NCBI RefSeq assembly: GCF_900128895.1
Contig: NZ_FSQW01000001.1
Location: 124,001 to 188,000, forward strand
Direction: 5' to 3'
Source of the DNA: Parasphingorhabdus marina DSM 22363
GTDB taxonomy: Bacteria; Pseudomonadota; Alphaproteobacteria; Sphingomonadales; Sphingomonadaceae
DNA length: 64,000 bases
In this document: positions 33,996 through 42,879 of the stretch, in pieces
Layout of the letters: each line of letters starts with the position of its first letter
Position numbering within the stretch: position 1 is the stretch's first letter
Translations under genes and position numbers: made by a program
Notes under the pieces: model-generated
The model's database searches: none
The model's input: the letters and a program-made list of their open reading frames with translations, nothing else
Told to the model about the DNA's origin: nothing

Positions 33996-35822
33996 TTACC
34001 CGCTGATCTGATCCCGGAAATCTGCGCTGATCAAAACTTTCTCGGTGATATATTGCTCTGCCATTTCGGCGAGTTCCCGGCCCAGATGCCAGTCGAGGAT
34101 CTGCATGTCGGGAATGATCGGCGGGTTCACCAAAATATCGCCGTCGCTCAGCATTTCCTTGGATGCCATGCGGCTGGCGACAACCATCGACCGGGACATG
34201 ATCTCGACGATCGAGGGGAACTCCGCCTCGCGCTTCTTGCGGATCATCACGTCCCGCAGCAAGGCCCAGCGCCCGCGGATATCGTCATAGGCGACATCGG
34301 TGCGCCACACTTCGTTGGGATCACCCAGGGACACCACGATATTGGGGCCGGTCTTGAGATCGTGCATGACCTTCACCGGAACATTGTCGAGCACGCCGCC
34401 GTCGACCAGGATATTGCGGTCGCGGTCAATGAAGGGCGGCAGGATGGTGGGCAGCGAACCGGAAGCGCGGACGCATTCCCAGAGCGGACCCCGGCGATGT
34501 ACGTGCAGGCCATTGGTCGAGAGGTTGGTCGAGACACCGAAAAAACCGACCGGCTGATCGGCAATATCCCGGGTCCCGTAACGGCTGCGCAACTCGGCAT
34601 CGAAAACGGTCGGATCGAGCAGCGAATAGAGCGGCAGGGTCAGCCGGCGCATCGCCCTGGCCTCGATAAACATCGCTTCCATCTGGTCCAGTGTTTCGGC
34701 CACCGACATGCCCTTGGCCACCGCGCCGCCCATGGCGGCCCCGGCGCTCGCTCCGCCAATGAAATCGATCGGAATATCCGCTTTCTGCAGCGCCCGGATA
34801 ACACCGAGATGAGCACAACCCAGCGCACCGCCGCCAGCCAGCACGACGCCCACGGCGCGCCCCGTCAGGAATCGGGCGACTTTGGTGAAATCCCCGTCCT
34901 CGTCCAGTGCGAGATGATGATGCAGTTTCGGCTGGCGCGGATCGATCCATTCCGAACTGTGGGCAATTGTCTTGCTGCCCTTTTCGCGAACCAGCACCAA
35001 GGTTCGCTGAGGCTCCGCTATCCAGCGCATGGCGGACTCTTCCGCCGGACTGATCGCGCTGTTCGCCTGACCCGGTCGGCCCACCATCACCAGCGCATCG
35101 GCGTTGCGGCAAATCTGGTCGCTCCAGTCCTGTGACCCGCTGCCGTCGATCAGGACCCATGCCCCGCGCGCCTCCTGCTCGGCCAGCCAGGCCTGATAGG
35201 CGGCGGCGTCCGACGTTTCACTGGTTGCCTGGTCGATGGCAACGATCGGTGTTTCCTTCCGCGCCACGGCGGCAAAGGCGCTGGCCAGTCGCGACAGGAA
35301 ACCGTCAGGCAGCCGGGAATCCCCCGCCGGAAGAATCGCAATCACTCGCGGCATGCTGGTCGAAACCGAAGATATGCGTGACGTCGCAACGGCCAGCCGC
35401 TCGGAAACCAGTTTGAGCATTGCCTGATTGAGCTCAGGGTGGCGTATCGCGATATCGTCAAAAGCTTTGCGCGATACCTCCAGAACCGAAGAATCCCGGG
35501 TTGCGACCACGTCCGCCGTCCGCTTGCCGCCGGCGAAAAAGGCCAGTTCGCCCACCGCTTCTCCTGCTTCTATATGAGCAACAACATGCACCTTGTTGAC
35601 CACAACCCGGAACCGGCCGGATTCGACAAAATACAGCGCATCGGCGTCATCACCCTGATGCACGAGCGCTTCCCCGCCAGCGACGGATCTGATCTCGGAA
35701 ACAGCGGCAAGCGCATGCAGCGCATCGGCAGGGACATCAGCAAAGAGCGCGTGGCGCGACAGGTCAGGAACGTCGGTTTCGGTTCCTGGTACCGCGCCAT
35801 CGGTGGGCTTGTCGTCTGACAT
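33996..35822 (-). CDS. Patatin-like phospholipase with cyclic-nucleotide-binding domain (NTE/RssA-like)
   Basis: 608 aa. An N-terminal cNMP-binding-like domain covers about residues 15-130 (GGEALVHQGDDADALYFVES, GEAVGELAFFAGGKRTADVV), a linker region follows, and a patatin domain spans about 310-500: GGGALGCAHLGVIRAL oxyanion loop, nucleophile Ser in GGASAGAAMGG, catalytic Asp in DGGVLDNVPV. It should hydrolyse lysophospholipid ester bonds at the membrane. Start is taken at 35822 with GGGGA upstream. It ends 91 nt upstream of the GTA promoter and on the same strand. Confidence 0.88.
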   Translation of the reverse strand: MSDDKPTDGAVPGTETDVPDLSRHALFADVPADALHALAAVSEIRSVAGGEALVHQGDDADALYFVESGRFRVVVNKVHVVAHIEAGEAVGELAFFAGGKRTADVVATRDSSVLEVSRKAFDDIAIRHPELNQAMLKLVSERLAVATSRISSVSTSMPRVIAILPAGDSRLPDGFLSRLASAFAAVARKETPIVAIDQATSETSDAAAYQAWLAEQEARGAWVLIDGSGSQDWSDQICRNADALVMVGRPGQANSAISPAEESAMRWIAEPQRTLVLVREKGSKTIAHSSEWIDPRQPKLHHHLALDEDGDFTKVARFLTGRAVGVVLAGGGALGCAHLGVIRALQKADIPIDFIGGASAGAAMGGAVAKGMSVAETLDQMEAMFIEARAMRRLTLPLYSLLDPTVFDAELRSRYGTRDIADQPVGFFGVSTNLSTNGLHVHRRGPLWECVRASGSLPTILPPFIDRDRNILVDGGVLDNVPVKVMHDLKTGPNIVVSLGDPNEVWRTDVAYDDIRGRWALLRDVMIRKKREAEFPSIVEIMSRSMVVASRMASKEMLSDGDILVNPPIIPDMQILDWHLGRELAEMAEQYITEKVLISADFRDQISG

Positions 35823-35920
35823 CATGTTCCCCAACAGGTGCGACCCCGTTGCGCCGCATTATCGGCGCTTCCACGGAAGAATCAATGATTTTCGTGGTTT
35901 ACCCGCAAGCTGGCCGGCCT

Positions 35921-37000
35921 TTACCCGAAGGCACAGATCAGGCCCCGGCTCGGCGCCACGCGATTGGCCAGCATCTCGAGATAGGCGTCCTGCAGCGCTT
36001 TCTGACCCGCGAGATTTTCGACCGACAGATGCCCGGCAACCGCCGCGACAAAGGCCGCGAACTGGGCGTCCACCCGGGAGCGGAATTCGACGGGTCCGAT
36101 TTCCTTGATCAGTGTCTCGGCGGCGGTCGGTGCAAAAAACAGAACCGGTTCCGGACCTTTCAGGTCACCCGCGCCCGCCCGTTCGGAGAAATGGGTGGCC
36201 CCGACAAGCGAGCTGAACTGGAGACTGGTGCCCCAGTGCGCGTGAATCTGACTGAGCACCGAGCTGTTGCCGGCAAAGTCCACCGAGACGATTTTCTCGT
36301 CGGCATTGGCATTGGCCAGATCCTCGTAAGTCCGCACCTCGTCATAGAGACCCGTCGATTCCACAAACCCGGCATTGCCCGATGATGTCAGACCAATCCG
36401 GCGGATTTCCGGGCTGAGATTTTTCGACACCAGCGCGAGACCAAGCGCGGTCTTTGACGATGCGCTGGTCAGCAACACCGCTTCCGCACCGAACCATTCC
36501 GACTGGCGCATCATGTCCTCAATCAGGAAACTGGTCGTGAAAAGCGGCTGATAAAGCGCCCGTTCTGCTTCGCCGCTGCCCGTGTCGGTTCCCAGTCGCT
36601 GATACTGGTTGTAGATAATCGCCAGCCCCTGTCGGTGGGGTGCGGTGTCGACAAATCCGGACTCGGCCACATTGCCGGGAGCAACCAGCAAATGGGTCGC
36701 CATCGGGAGGTATCCGTAAACCCTTTCCCCGACGGCAATGTCGTCATGTTCCGAAGCCACGACCCGGGCAAAGCCCCAGACCGGCACAATGCCCCAGTCA
36801 GCCTCGCCGGTCGGGAAAAAATTCCAGTAACCGAACCCGTCACCGACTGCGGCATAGGTAATATTGTTGGCGGTCAGCGCATATTTCTCGACCTCGAGAA
36901 GAATTTGCCCTTCGACCAGCGCGGGAACGGGGCTGTCACGCCACTCACTGTTCGGCAAGTCGGTTTTCTTCACCCAAAGGCTGCTGATCTGATCGGTCAT
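35921..37000 (-). CDS. DUF2855 family protein (MDR-like)
   Basis: 359 aa. The pattern KYALTANNITYAAVGDGFGY, WNFFPTGEADWGIVPVWGFA, VGERVYGYLPMATHL and SSASSKTALGLALVSKN is the DUF2855 signature; the fold resembles zinc-less quinone-oxidoreductase/medium-chain dehydrogenases. No physiological substrate is known. It is transcribed alone, convergent to nothing and divergent from the symporter gene. Confidence 0.85.
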   Translation of the reverse strand: MTDQISSLWVKKTDLPNSEWRDSPVPALVEGQILLEVEKYALTANNITYAAVGDGFGYWNFFPTGEADWGIVPVWGFARVVASEHDDIAVGERVYGYLPMATHLLVAPGNVAESGFVDTAPHRQGLAIIYNQYQRLGTDTGSGEAERALYQPLFTTSFLIEDMMRQSEWFGAEAVLLTSASSKTALGLALVSKNLSPEIRRIGLTSSGNAGFVESTGLYDEVRTYEDLANANADEKIVSVDFAGNSSVLSQIHAHWGTSLQFSSLVGATHFSERAGAGDLKGPEPVLFFAPTAAETLIKEIGPVEFRSRVDAQFAAFVAAVAGHLSVENLAGQKALQDAYLEMLANRVAPSRGLICAFG

Positions 37001-37211
37001 GTTCCTGCTCCATTTCGTGAATCACTGCTCCGGCGATCCGGGTTGCCGGGCACCATAAGGCGTCCGGATCGATTAGCAAAAGCAATTGCGCGAGCGAAGA
37101 GACGCACGTGCCTTCGTCGCAAAAGCATTTGCCAAACCGGGTCTGACTGCTAATCCTGCCACGATCATGTCGGGTCAACAGCGCCAAAGTGCGTGAACGG
37201 GGAGATTTTCT

Positions 37212-38768
37212 GTGAGTACAGCACCAGTTTCGGGGCTTGAAGCCGCGATTCAACCAGTCACCAATGTTTCGGATTTTATCTGGGGTGGAACGTGGAATGG
37301 TGCGGAAGTGCTGCCCATCCCGCCGATGGTCATCATCCTCCTGGGTGCCGGCCTCTATTTCATGATCGGTCTGCGCGGCTATCCGCTGCGCCGGCTGTTC
37401 CCTGCCATGGCCGGGCTGTTCAAGAAATCGGACAGCAAGGGTGTGGGCGAGATCTCTCCCTTTGCCGCGCTGTCCACGGCCCTGTCGGGTCAGGTCGGAA
37501 CCGGCAACCTCGCTGGTGTGGCCACGGCGATCACGCTGGGCGGGCCGGGCGCGATATTCTGGATGTGGGTGACGGCCCTGTTCGGCATGGCCCTGGCCTT
37601 TGCCGAGGGTTCGCTCGCTGTCCGGTTTCGCGAAAAGACCGAGGAAGGTACCTATCGCGGCGGACCGATGACCTACATCACCTATGGCCTCGGGCCCAAA
37701 TGGACCTGGCTGGCAGTGTTGTTCTGCCTCGGCGCACTATTCTCGGCGCTGGTCACCGGCAACGGCATTCAGGCCAACAGCCTTGGCGACAGTGCCAAGG
37801 AGCTGTTTGGTGTACAGGAATGGATCGGCGGCGCAGTGGCCGCCATCGCGGTTTTCATCGTCATTATCGGCGGCATCAAGTCCATCGGCAAGGTGGCTGA
37901 AACCATCGTCCCGTGGATGGCCGCGGCCTATCTGCTGATGGCCCTTGTCGCGCTGATCATCAATCTGCCCTACCTGCCGGAAACATTCGGCCGGATTTTC
38001 CACGGCGCGTTCAATGTCCAGTCGGCCAGTGGCGGGTTCCTGGGCGCGGCGATCATCATGGCGATCCGGGCCGGGGTCGCGCGCGGGCTGTTTTCGAACG
38101 AGGCGGGACAGGGTTCGACACCGATTGCCCATGCTGTTGCCCGGACCAACGATCCGGCAGCACAGGGCCGGTTTGCAATGATGGGCACATTTATCGACAC
38201 GGTCGTGATCTGCACCATGACGGCGCTGGTCATGCTCACCGTGTCCGGCAATTTCACCCATACCGACGCCAGCGGCGCGGTGCAGGCGGTTGAGCATGCA
38301 TGGCAGTCCGACCTGACAGGTTTTGCAATGACCTCTGGTGCGTATGCCGCGGCGTTCCCGTTCGAGGTTTTCGGCATTCCGATCGGCACGCTGATCGTAT
38401 CCGTCGCCCTGATCCTGTTCGTATTCACCACCTTGCTGACATGGAGCTATTATGGCGAGCGGGCGATCACCTATCTCTATGACCTGCTGCCGGGCGCGAC
38501 GCTAGGCGGCGAGAAGAAGCTGCACCTGGTCTGGCGCATCCTGTGGTGCGTAGTCATATTCTTCGGATCCTTCGCGCCGCTGCAACTGGTCTGGCGTCTC
38601 GGAGACATCTCCAATGCGGTGATGACGCTGCCCAATATTGTCGCGCTGCTTGCGCTGTCGGGCGTAGTCTTCGCTCTGGCCAAGGGCAATCGCACCGCCG
38701 GCACCGATCATGGACGCGAAACACCGAAGGAACTGACCGAGGAAATCAGCGGTGCAGCCGGGCACTAG
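37212..38768 (+). CDS. Alanine/glycine:cation symporter (AGCS family)
   Basis: 518 aa inner-membrane protein importing Ala or Gly with sodium. Start is GTG 37212 behind GGGGAG. AGCS motifs: FAALSTALSGQVGTGNLAGV near residue 95, GPGAIFWMWVTALFGMALAF, and ARGLFSNEAGQGSTPIAHA about residue 295. Repeat R2 begins 36 nt after its stop. Confidence 0.92.
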   Translation: MSTAPVSGLEAAIQPVTNVSDFIWGGTWNGAEVLPIPPMVIILLGAGLYFMIGLRGYPLRRLFPAMAGLFKKSDSKGVGEISPFAALSTALSGQVGTGNLAGVATAITLGGPGAIFWMWVTALFGMALAFAEGSLAVRFREKTEEGTYRGGPMTYITYGLGPKWTWLAVLFCLGALFSALVTGNGIQANSLGDSAKELFGVQEWIGGAVAAIAVFIVIIGGIKSIGKVAETIVPWMAAAYLLMALVALIINLPYLPETFGRIFHGAFNVQSASGGFLGAAIIMAIRAGVARGLFSNEAGQGSTPIAHAVARTNDPAAQGRFAMMGTFIDTVVICTMTALVMLTVSGNFTHTDASGAVQAVEHAWQSDLTGFAMTSGAYAAAFPFEVFGIPIGTLIVSVALILFVFTTLLTWSYYGERAITYLYDLLPGATLGGEKKLHLVWRILWCVVIFFGSFAPLQLVWRLGDISNAVMTLPNIVALLALSGVVFALAKGNRTAGTDHGRETPKELTEEISGAAGH

Positions 38769-38804
38769 TTTGCTGATCCCTCAAACGCCGGGATTCTTGA
38801 ATTG

Positions 38805-39007
38805 GACCTCAAGCGCCGGGCGGCGACATCCGTCGCCTTGGCTACGCGCCATAGGGCGCGGCGGCCAGTCGGCCTTGCCTCGCTGTGCTCGGAAAAGCGA
38901 CCTATCGACAGTTCACCAAACCGAGCGCAGCAAGGCAAGCGCGACCGCGCGCCCGAGCTACTGCGAGGAAAGCCAAGCGGGCGGATGCCCGCACCCGGCG
39001 CTTGAGG
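38805..39007. repeat. Dispersed repeat copy R2 (inverted relative to R1)
   Basis: About 203 bp, starting GACCTCAAGCGCCGGGCG and ending with the reversed core CCCGGCGCTTGAGG. A long imperfect stem is formed by CTTGCCTCGCTGTGCTCGG and CCGAGCGCAGCAAGGCAAG around the centre. A shortened extra terminal copy (CCCTCAAACGCCGGG) precedes it at 38779-38793. Its right end supplies GAGGGG (39004-39009), 8 nt before the ATG of the YqaA gene. Confidence 0.85.
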
Positions 39008-39017
39008 GGTAATAAGA

Positions 39018-39599
39018 ATGCTCAAACGTCTTTATGAGTGGATGCTGGAAAAAGCCGGGCATCCGCAAGCAACCAAATGGCTCTCCGGCATCAGTTTCGC
39101 CGAATCCAGTTTTTTCCCGATCCCGCCGGACGTCATGCTCGCGCCCATGTGCCTCGCCAAGCCGCACCGGGCTTTCTGGTACGCGACCATCTGTACGATC
39201 TCGTCAGTGCTGGGCGCGCTGCTGGGCTATGCCATCGGGTATTTCCTGTTCGAGACCGTCGGCATCGCCATTCTCGAATTCTACGGCGTCACAAAGGAAT
39301 TCGACGTCTTTGCGGAGAACTTCAACGAGCAGGGCTGGATCGTGGTATTGCTTGCCGGTTTCACGCCGCTGCCGTTCAAGGTCATCACCATCGCGGCGGG
39401 CAGCACCGCCATGCCGATCTACATCCTCGTGATTGCGGCGATCATTGCCCGCTCGGCCCGTTTCTTCCTCGTCGCCGGCCTGCTTCGTTTCTTCGGTCCG
39501 CCGATGAAAGAATGGATCGACAAGAATTTCGCCCTCGCCACCACCTTGGGCGGCGTCCTGTTTGTCGGCGGCTTTGTTGCCGTGAAATGGCTGGTTTGA
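39018..39599 (+). CDS. YqaA family membrane protein
   Basis: 193 aa, DedA/VTT-like membrane protein. SGISFAESSFFPIPPDVML at the N-terminus and FTPLPFKVITIAAGSTAMP followed by IYILVIAAIIARSARFF are the hallmark re-entrant loops. Members are proposed to act in lipid or ion transport; the substrate is not known. It is flanked by two oppositely oriented repeats, R2 and R3, at 10 nt and 16 nt, and its ribosome site is formed by the R2 edge. Confidence 0.87.
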   Translation: MLKRLYEWMLEKAGHPQATKWLSGISFAESSFFPIPPDVMLAPMCLAKPHRAFWYATICTISSVLGALLGYAIGYFLFETVGIAILEFYGVTKEFDVFAENFNEQGWIVVLLAGFTPLPFKVITIAAGSTAMPIYILVIAAIIARSARFFLVAGLLRFFGPPMKEWIDKNFALATTLGGVLFVGGFVAVKWLV

Positions 39600-39615
39600 G
39601 GGATTCTTTTTTGGC

Positions 39616-39850
39616 CCTCAAGCGCCGGGCGCGGGCATCCGCCCGCTTGGCTTTCCTCGCATAAGCTCGGGCGCGCAGTCGCGCTTGCCTCGCTGCGCTC
39701 GGTTCATCGCTCTGTCGACAGGTCGCCAAACCGACGCGAAGCGGAGGCGAGGCCGACCGGCCGCCGCGCCTTATGGCGCGTAGCCAAGGCGACGGATGTC
39801 GCCGCCCGGCGCTTGAGGTAAAAACAAATCTCCGCGCCCGGCGCTTGAGG
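39616..39850. repeat. Dispersed repeat copy R3 (same orientation as R1)
   Basis: Core ends at 39616-39631 and 39803-39818 give a 203-bp unit, and an additional right terminal copy (39835-39850) follows after a 16-nt spacer, an end duplication also seen in R4 and R5. The internal part resembles R1: GCGGGCATCCGCCCGC, CTCGCTGCGCTCGG and GGCGACGGATGTCGCC. The remaining gap 39851-39950 up to the beta-helix gene holds the short inverted repeat TGACA-ATGC-TGTCA (39877-39890) and no gene. Confidence 0.85.
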
Positions 39851-39950
39851 GAAAATAAGGAATCCCCACGCCCTACTGACAATGCTGTCAACACTCTTGG
39901 CAATTGCGGCTTCTTGCGCCATTATCACACCAAAATTGGGAGAGAGAAAC

Positions 39951-41138
39951 ATGATCCGCAGTCTGATTGCCATTGCCGCCCTGAGCTGTTCCATGCCCGT
40001 GCTGGCCAAGACCCTCACCGTCGAGGCGGGGGCCGATGCACAGGAGCGGTTGCAGGAAGCGCTGATCCTGGCCGAGCCGGGCGACGTGGTGGAGCTGGGC
40101 GCAGGGCGCTTTGATCTGACCGACGGGCTGTCGCTGGATGTCGACCGGGTTACCGTTCGCGGGCAGGGCATGGACAAGTCCGTGCTCAACTTTGCCGGCC
40201 AGCTGGGCGCTGGCGAGGGACTGCTGGTGACATCTGATGATGTTGTCCTTCGTGATTTCGCGATCGAGGATAGCAAGGGCGACGGCATCAAGTCCAAGGG
40301 CGCGGACCGGATTGTCTATCACGCCCTGCGCGTCGAATGGACCGGCGGACCAAAGGCAACCAATGGCGCCTATGGCATCTATCCGGTCGAGGCTTCCGAC
40401 ATTCTGGTGCAGGACAGCGTCGTGCGTGGTGCTTCCGACGCAGGCATTTATGTTGGACAGTCGAAAAATATCATCGTCCGGCGCAACACCGCGATCGAAA
40501 ATGTCGCCGGGATCGAGATCGAAAACAGTTTCGATGCCGAGGTTACCGAAAATCTCGTCACCGGCAATACTGGCGGCATCCTCGTCTTCGACCTGCCCAA
40601 TCTGCCACAAATGGGCGGTCATAATGTGCTGGTCGCGCGCAATGCGATTATCGCCAACAATACCGACAATTTCGCACCAGAAGGTAATATTGTCGCCAGC
40701 GTCCCCGCCGGGACCGGGGTCATGATCATGGCTAACCGCAATGTTCATGTGAAAGACAATGCAATTATCAACAATGGCACGTCCAATATCATGGTTGTCG
40801 CCTATACCCAGAAATTTGATGATCCAAATTATCAGCCGACGGCCCGCGACGTCTTTGTCGAAGGCAATGTCTATGGCCGTGCCGGATTTGCTCCGGATTT
40901 CCCGGGCGGACAGCAGCTGGCGGCAGCCTTTGGCGGATCACTACCTTCGATCATGTATGACGGTCTGGGCGAGAATCTGATCGTGAATGACAAGGTGTCC
41001 GGCGTCAATCTGGGCCTGACCGAAGTCGGGCAGGGACCGGAAAACGCCAATCCGGCGCCTCTGGGTGACATGCCAGGCACTGTATCCGCTCTGGACCCGA
41101 TCACCCTGCCGGCATCGATGGAGGCGGCGCTGAAATAA
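39951..41138 (+). CDS. Exported parallel beta-helix protein
   Basis: 395 aa. Signal peptide MIRSLIAIAALSCSMPVLA; start at 39951 chosen for GGGAGAGAGAAAC in front (a longer frame to 39882 lacks one). The body is made of about ten right-handed beta-helix rungs: GLLVTSDDVVLRDFAIEDSK, SDAGIYVGQSKNIIVRRNTA, AGIEIENSFDAEVTENLVTG and GVMIMANRNVHVKDNAIINN. It is translationally coupled to the diheme cytochrome gene (TAATG). This pairing of a beta-helix protein with a SO2930-type cytochrome recurs in proteobacteria by my recollection; substrate unknown. Confidence 0.82.
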   Translation: MIRSLIAIAALSCSMPVLAKTLTVEAGADAQERLQEALILAEPGDVVELGAGRFDLTDGLSLDVDRVTVRGQGMDKSVLNFAGQLGAGEGLLVTSDDVVLRDFAIEDSKGDGIKSKGADRIVYHALRVEWTGGPKATNGAYGIYPVEASDILVQDSVVRGASDAGIYVGQSKNIIVRRNTAIENVAGIEIENSFDAEVTENLVTGNTGGILVFDLPNLPQMGGHNVLVARNAIIANNTDNFAPEGNIVASVPAGTGVMIMANRNVHVKDNAIINNGTSNIMVVAYTQKFDDPNYQPTARDVFVEGNVYGRAGFAPDFPGGQQLAAAFGGSLPSIMYDGLGENLIVNDKVSGVNLGLTEVGQGPENANPAPLGDMPGTVSALDPITLPASMEAALK

Positions 41139-42154
41139 TGCGTCTGTTTGCTGCCGCCCTTGCTCTCTGTGCCGCCGGTTTCGCGGTCAGCGCGGCGTCG
41201 ACCGACCAGCGCGTCGCCGATGCCGTGATTACCGGAGAAGGCTTCCCGCGCACCCTGGCGGAATACGGGTTTTTCCAGGATGCCAGTGGCTGGCAACCCA
41301 GTGACGGCGTCGTGCCCTACAAGCTGAACACGCCGCTGTTCACCGACTATGCCGACAAATATCGCTTCATCTATGTCCCGCCGGGCCAGAAGGTCGAAAC
41401 CGATGGCGAGGGCCTGCTGCGATTTCCGGTCGGCTCGGCGCTGATCAAGAGCTTCGGCTATGAAATCGCCGGCGAGCCGCATCTGATCGAAACCCGTGTG
41501 CTGCTGCACCGCGCGGATGGCTGGCTGGCACTGCCCTATGTCTGGAATGCCGAGCAGACCGAGGCGAAGCTGAAGGTGGCGGGCAAGCGTCTGCCGGTGA
41601 CCTTCACCGATCCTTCCGGCACCGAGCGGACGATCAGCTATGCTGTACCCAATAAAAACCAGTGCAAGGAATGCCATTCGCTGTCCGATGCGGTCACACC
41701 GATCGGGCCCAAGGCGCGCAATCTCGATGACGGCATGCAGCTGGAACGCCTGACACAGCTTGGCCTGATCGCGGAACGGCCGGAGATCAAAAAACCTCTC
41801 CCGGTCTGGGACGGTCCGCAATCGGCTTCACTGGAAGACCGCGCACGGGGATATCTTGACGCCAATTGTGCCCATTGCCACAACCGCAAGGGATCGGCGA
41901 GCAACAGCGGGATGTTCCTGACCTGGGAAGAAGACAATCCGGTACATGTCGGTGTCGGCAAGCGACCGACGGCAGCCGGTCGCGGCAGCGGCGGAATGGA
42001 ATTTGCCATAGCCCCGGGCCAGCCGGACCAGAGCTTCATGATCTACCGGCTGAAGAGCCTCGATCCCGGAATCGCGATGCCCGAGGTCGGACGGTCAACT
42101 GTGCATGATGAAGGCGTGGAACTGCTCAGCGCGTGGATCGCGGAGATGGAGTGA
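41138..42154 (+). CDS. SO2930-family diheme c-type cytochrome
   Basis: 338 aa. Signal peptide MRLFAAALALCAAGFAVSA; two haem-c sites, CKECH near residue 178 and CAHCH near residue 246. The segment LNTPLFTDYADKYRFIYVPP is characteristic of the SO2930 type. It is a periplasmic electron carrier or oxidase with unknown partner; ATG overlaps the stop of the beta-helix gene by one base, so both probably act together, perhaps oxidising a substrate bound by the beta-helix (inference). Confidence 0.85.
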   Translation: MRLFAAALALCAAGFAVSAASTDQRVADAVITGEGFPRTLAEYGFFQDASGWQPSDGVVPYKLNTPLFTDYADKYRFIYVPPGQKVETDGEGLLRFPVGSALIKSFGYEIAGEPHLIETRVLLHRADGWLALPYVWNAEQTEAKLKVAGKRLPVTFTDPSGTERTISYAVPNKNQCKECHSLSDAVTPIGPKARNLDDGMQLERLTQLGLIAERPEIKKPLPVWDGPQSASLEDRARGYLDANCAHCHNRKGSASNSGMFLTWEEDNPVHVGVGKRPTAAGRGSGGMEFAIAPGQPDQSFMIYRLKSLDPGIAMPEVGRSTVHDEGVELLSAWIAEME

Positions 42155-42220
42155 GATAGTACCGAAGCCCGCTCAGGATGAACGAGGGTTTGGAATTGCG
42201 GAGAGAATTGGAGTCTTTGT

Positions 42221-42420
42221 TTTGACCTCAAGCGCCGGGCGCGGGATTGAGTCTTTTTTGACCTCAAGCGCCGGGCGGGCACATCCGTGCCCTTGGCTAC
42301 GCGCCAATAAGGCGCGGCGGCCGGTCGGCCTTGCCTCGCTGCGCTCGGATTAGTGCTCTATCGATGGGTCACCAAACCGACGCATAGCGTCGGCAAGCGC
42401 GACCGCGCGCCCGAGCTTCC
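42221..42420. repeat. Dispersed repeat copy R4 (truncated at the right end)
   Basis: Two left-terminal cores (42226-42241 and 42262-42277) lie in tandem, followed by a repeat body similar to R2; the right end breaks off at GCCCGAGCTTCC and lacks the reversed terminal core. The DUF2147 stop lies only 9 nt further. The loss of one end shows that the element decays rather than being kept as a whole. Confidence 0.8.
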
Positions 42421-42428
42421 AAAAATCA

Positions 42429-42857
42429 TCACTTCCGCCGGGTCCAGTTCTGGCCCTGACAATAGAAAGCGACACAACCTTCCACTTTCAGTCCGTTCGC
42501 TCCTTGGAGCTGGACGACTGAGCGGTAGCTTCTTCCGGTTTTCGGATCATAAATCCGTCCGCGCCAGACTTTTCCGTCGCGCTTGAACCCGGTCAGCACC
42601 GCCGTGCCCAGCAGCTTGCGACTGCGGAGTTTTTTATTGGGATTGTGGATGTCCCGCTGGTCCACGCCGTTGGGCGGGGTCACCAGATATCGGGCAATCC
42701 GTCCGCAGATGGTTTTTCCGCAAGGTCCGATCTTGATGATTGCGTCCTTGTCCTGGGTGACCCAGTTGCCGTTGATCGAGTTGCTCGCCAGTGCCGGGCT
42801 GGACAACGAAACGACGGCGGCCAGCAGGCCGGCTTTCACAATGGTGGTTCCGGACAT
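42429..42857 (-). CDS. DUF2147 family exported protein
   Basis: 142 aa. Signal peptide MSGTTIVKAGLLAAVVSLSS (cleavage near PALA); mature part SINGNWVTQDKDAIIKIGPC ... GRIYDPKTGRSYRSVVQLQG with GCVAFYCQGQNWTR at the end is typical of DUF2147. Four Cys residues are likely paired in the periplasm. Function unknown. The multidrug transporter gene precedes it by 22 nt on the same strand. Confidence 0.83.
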   Translation of the reverse strand: MSGTTIVKAGLLAAVVSLSSPALASNSINGNWVTQDKDAIIKIGPCGKTICGRIARYLVTPPNGVDQRDIHNPNKKLRSRKLLGTAVLTGFKRDGKVWRGRIYDPKTGRSYRSVVQLQGANGLKVEGCVAFYCQGQNWTRRK

Positions 42858-42879
42858 CTACATTTCCTCTTCGGCACGT

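Noticed and set aside
33785-34006. 73-codon plus-strand open frame in the GTA promoter region
   Set aside because: No ribosome site or similarity; it overlaps the promoter signals and the end of the patatin gene.
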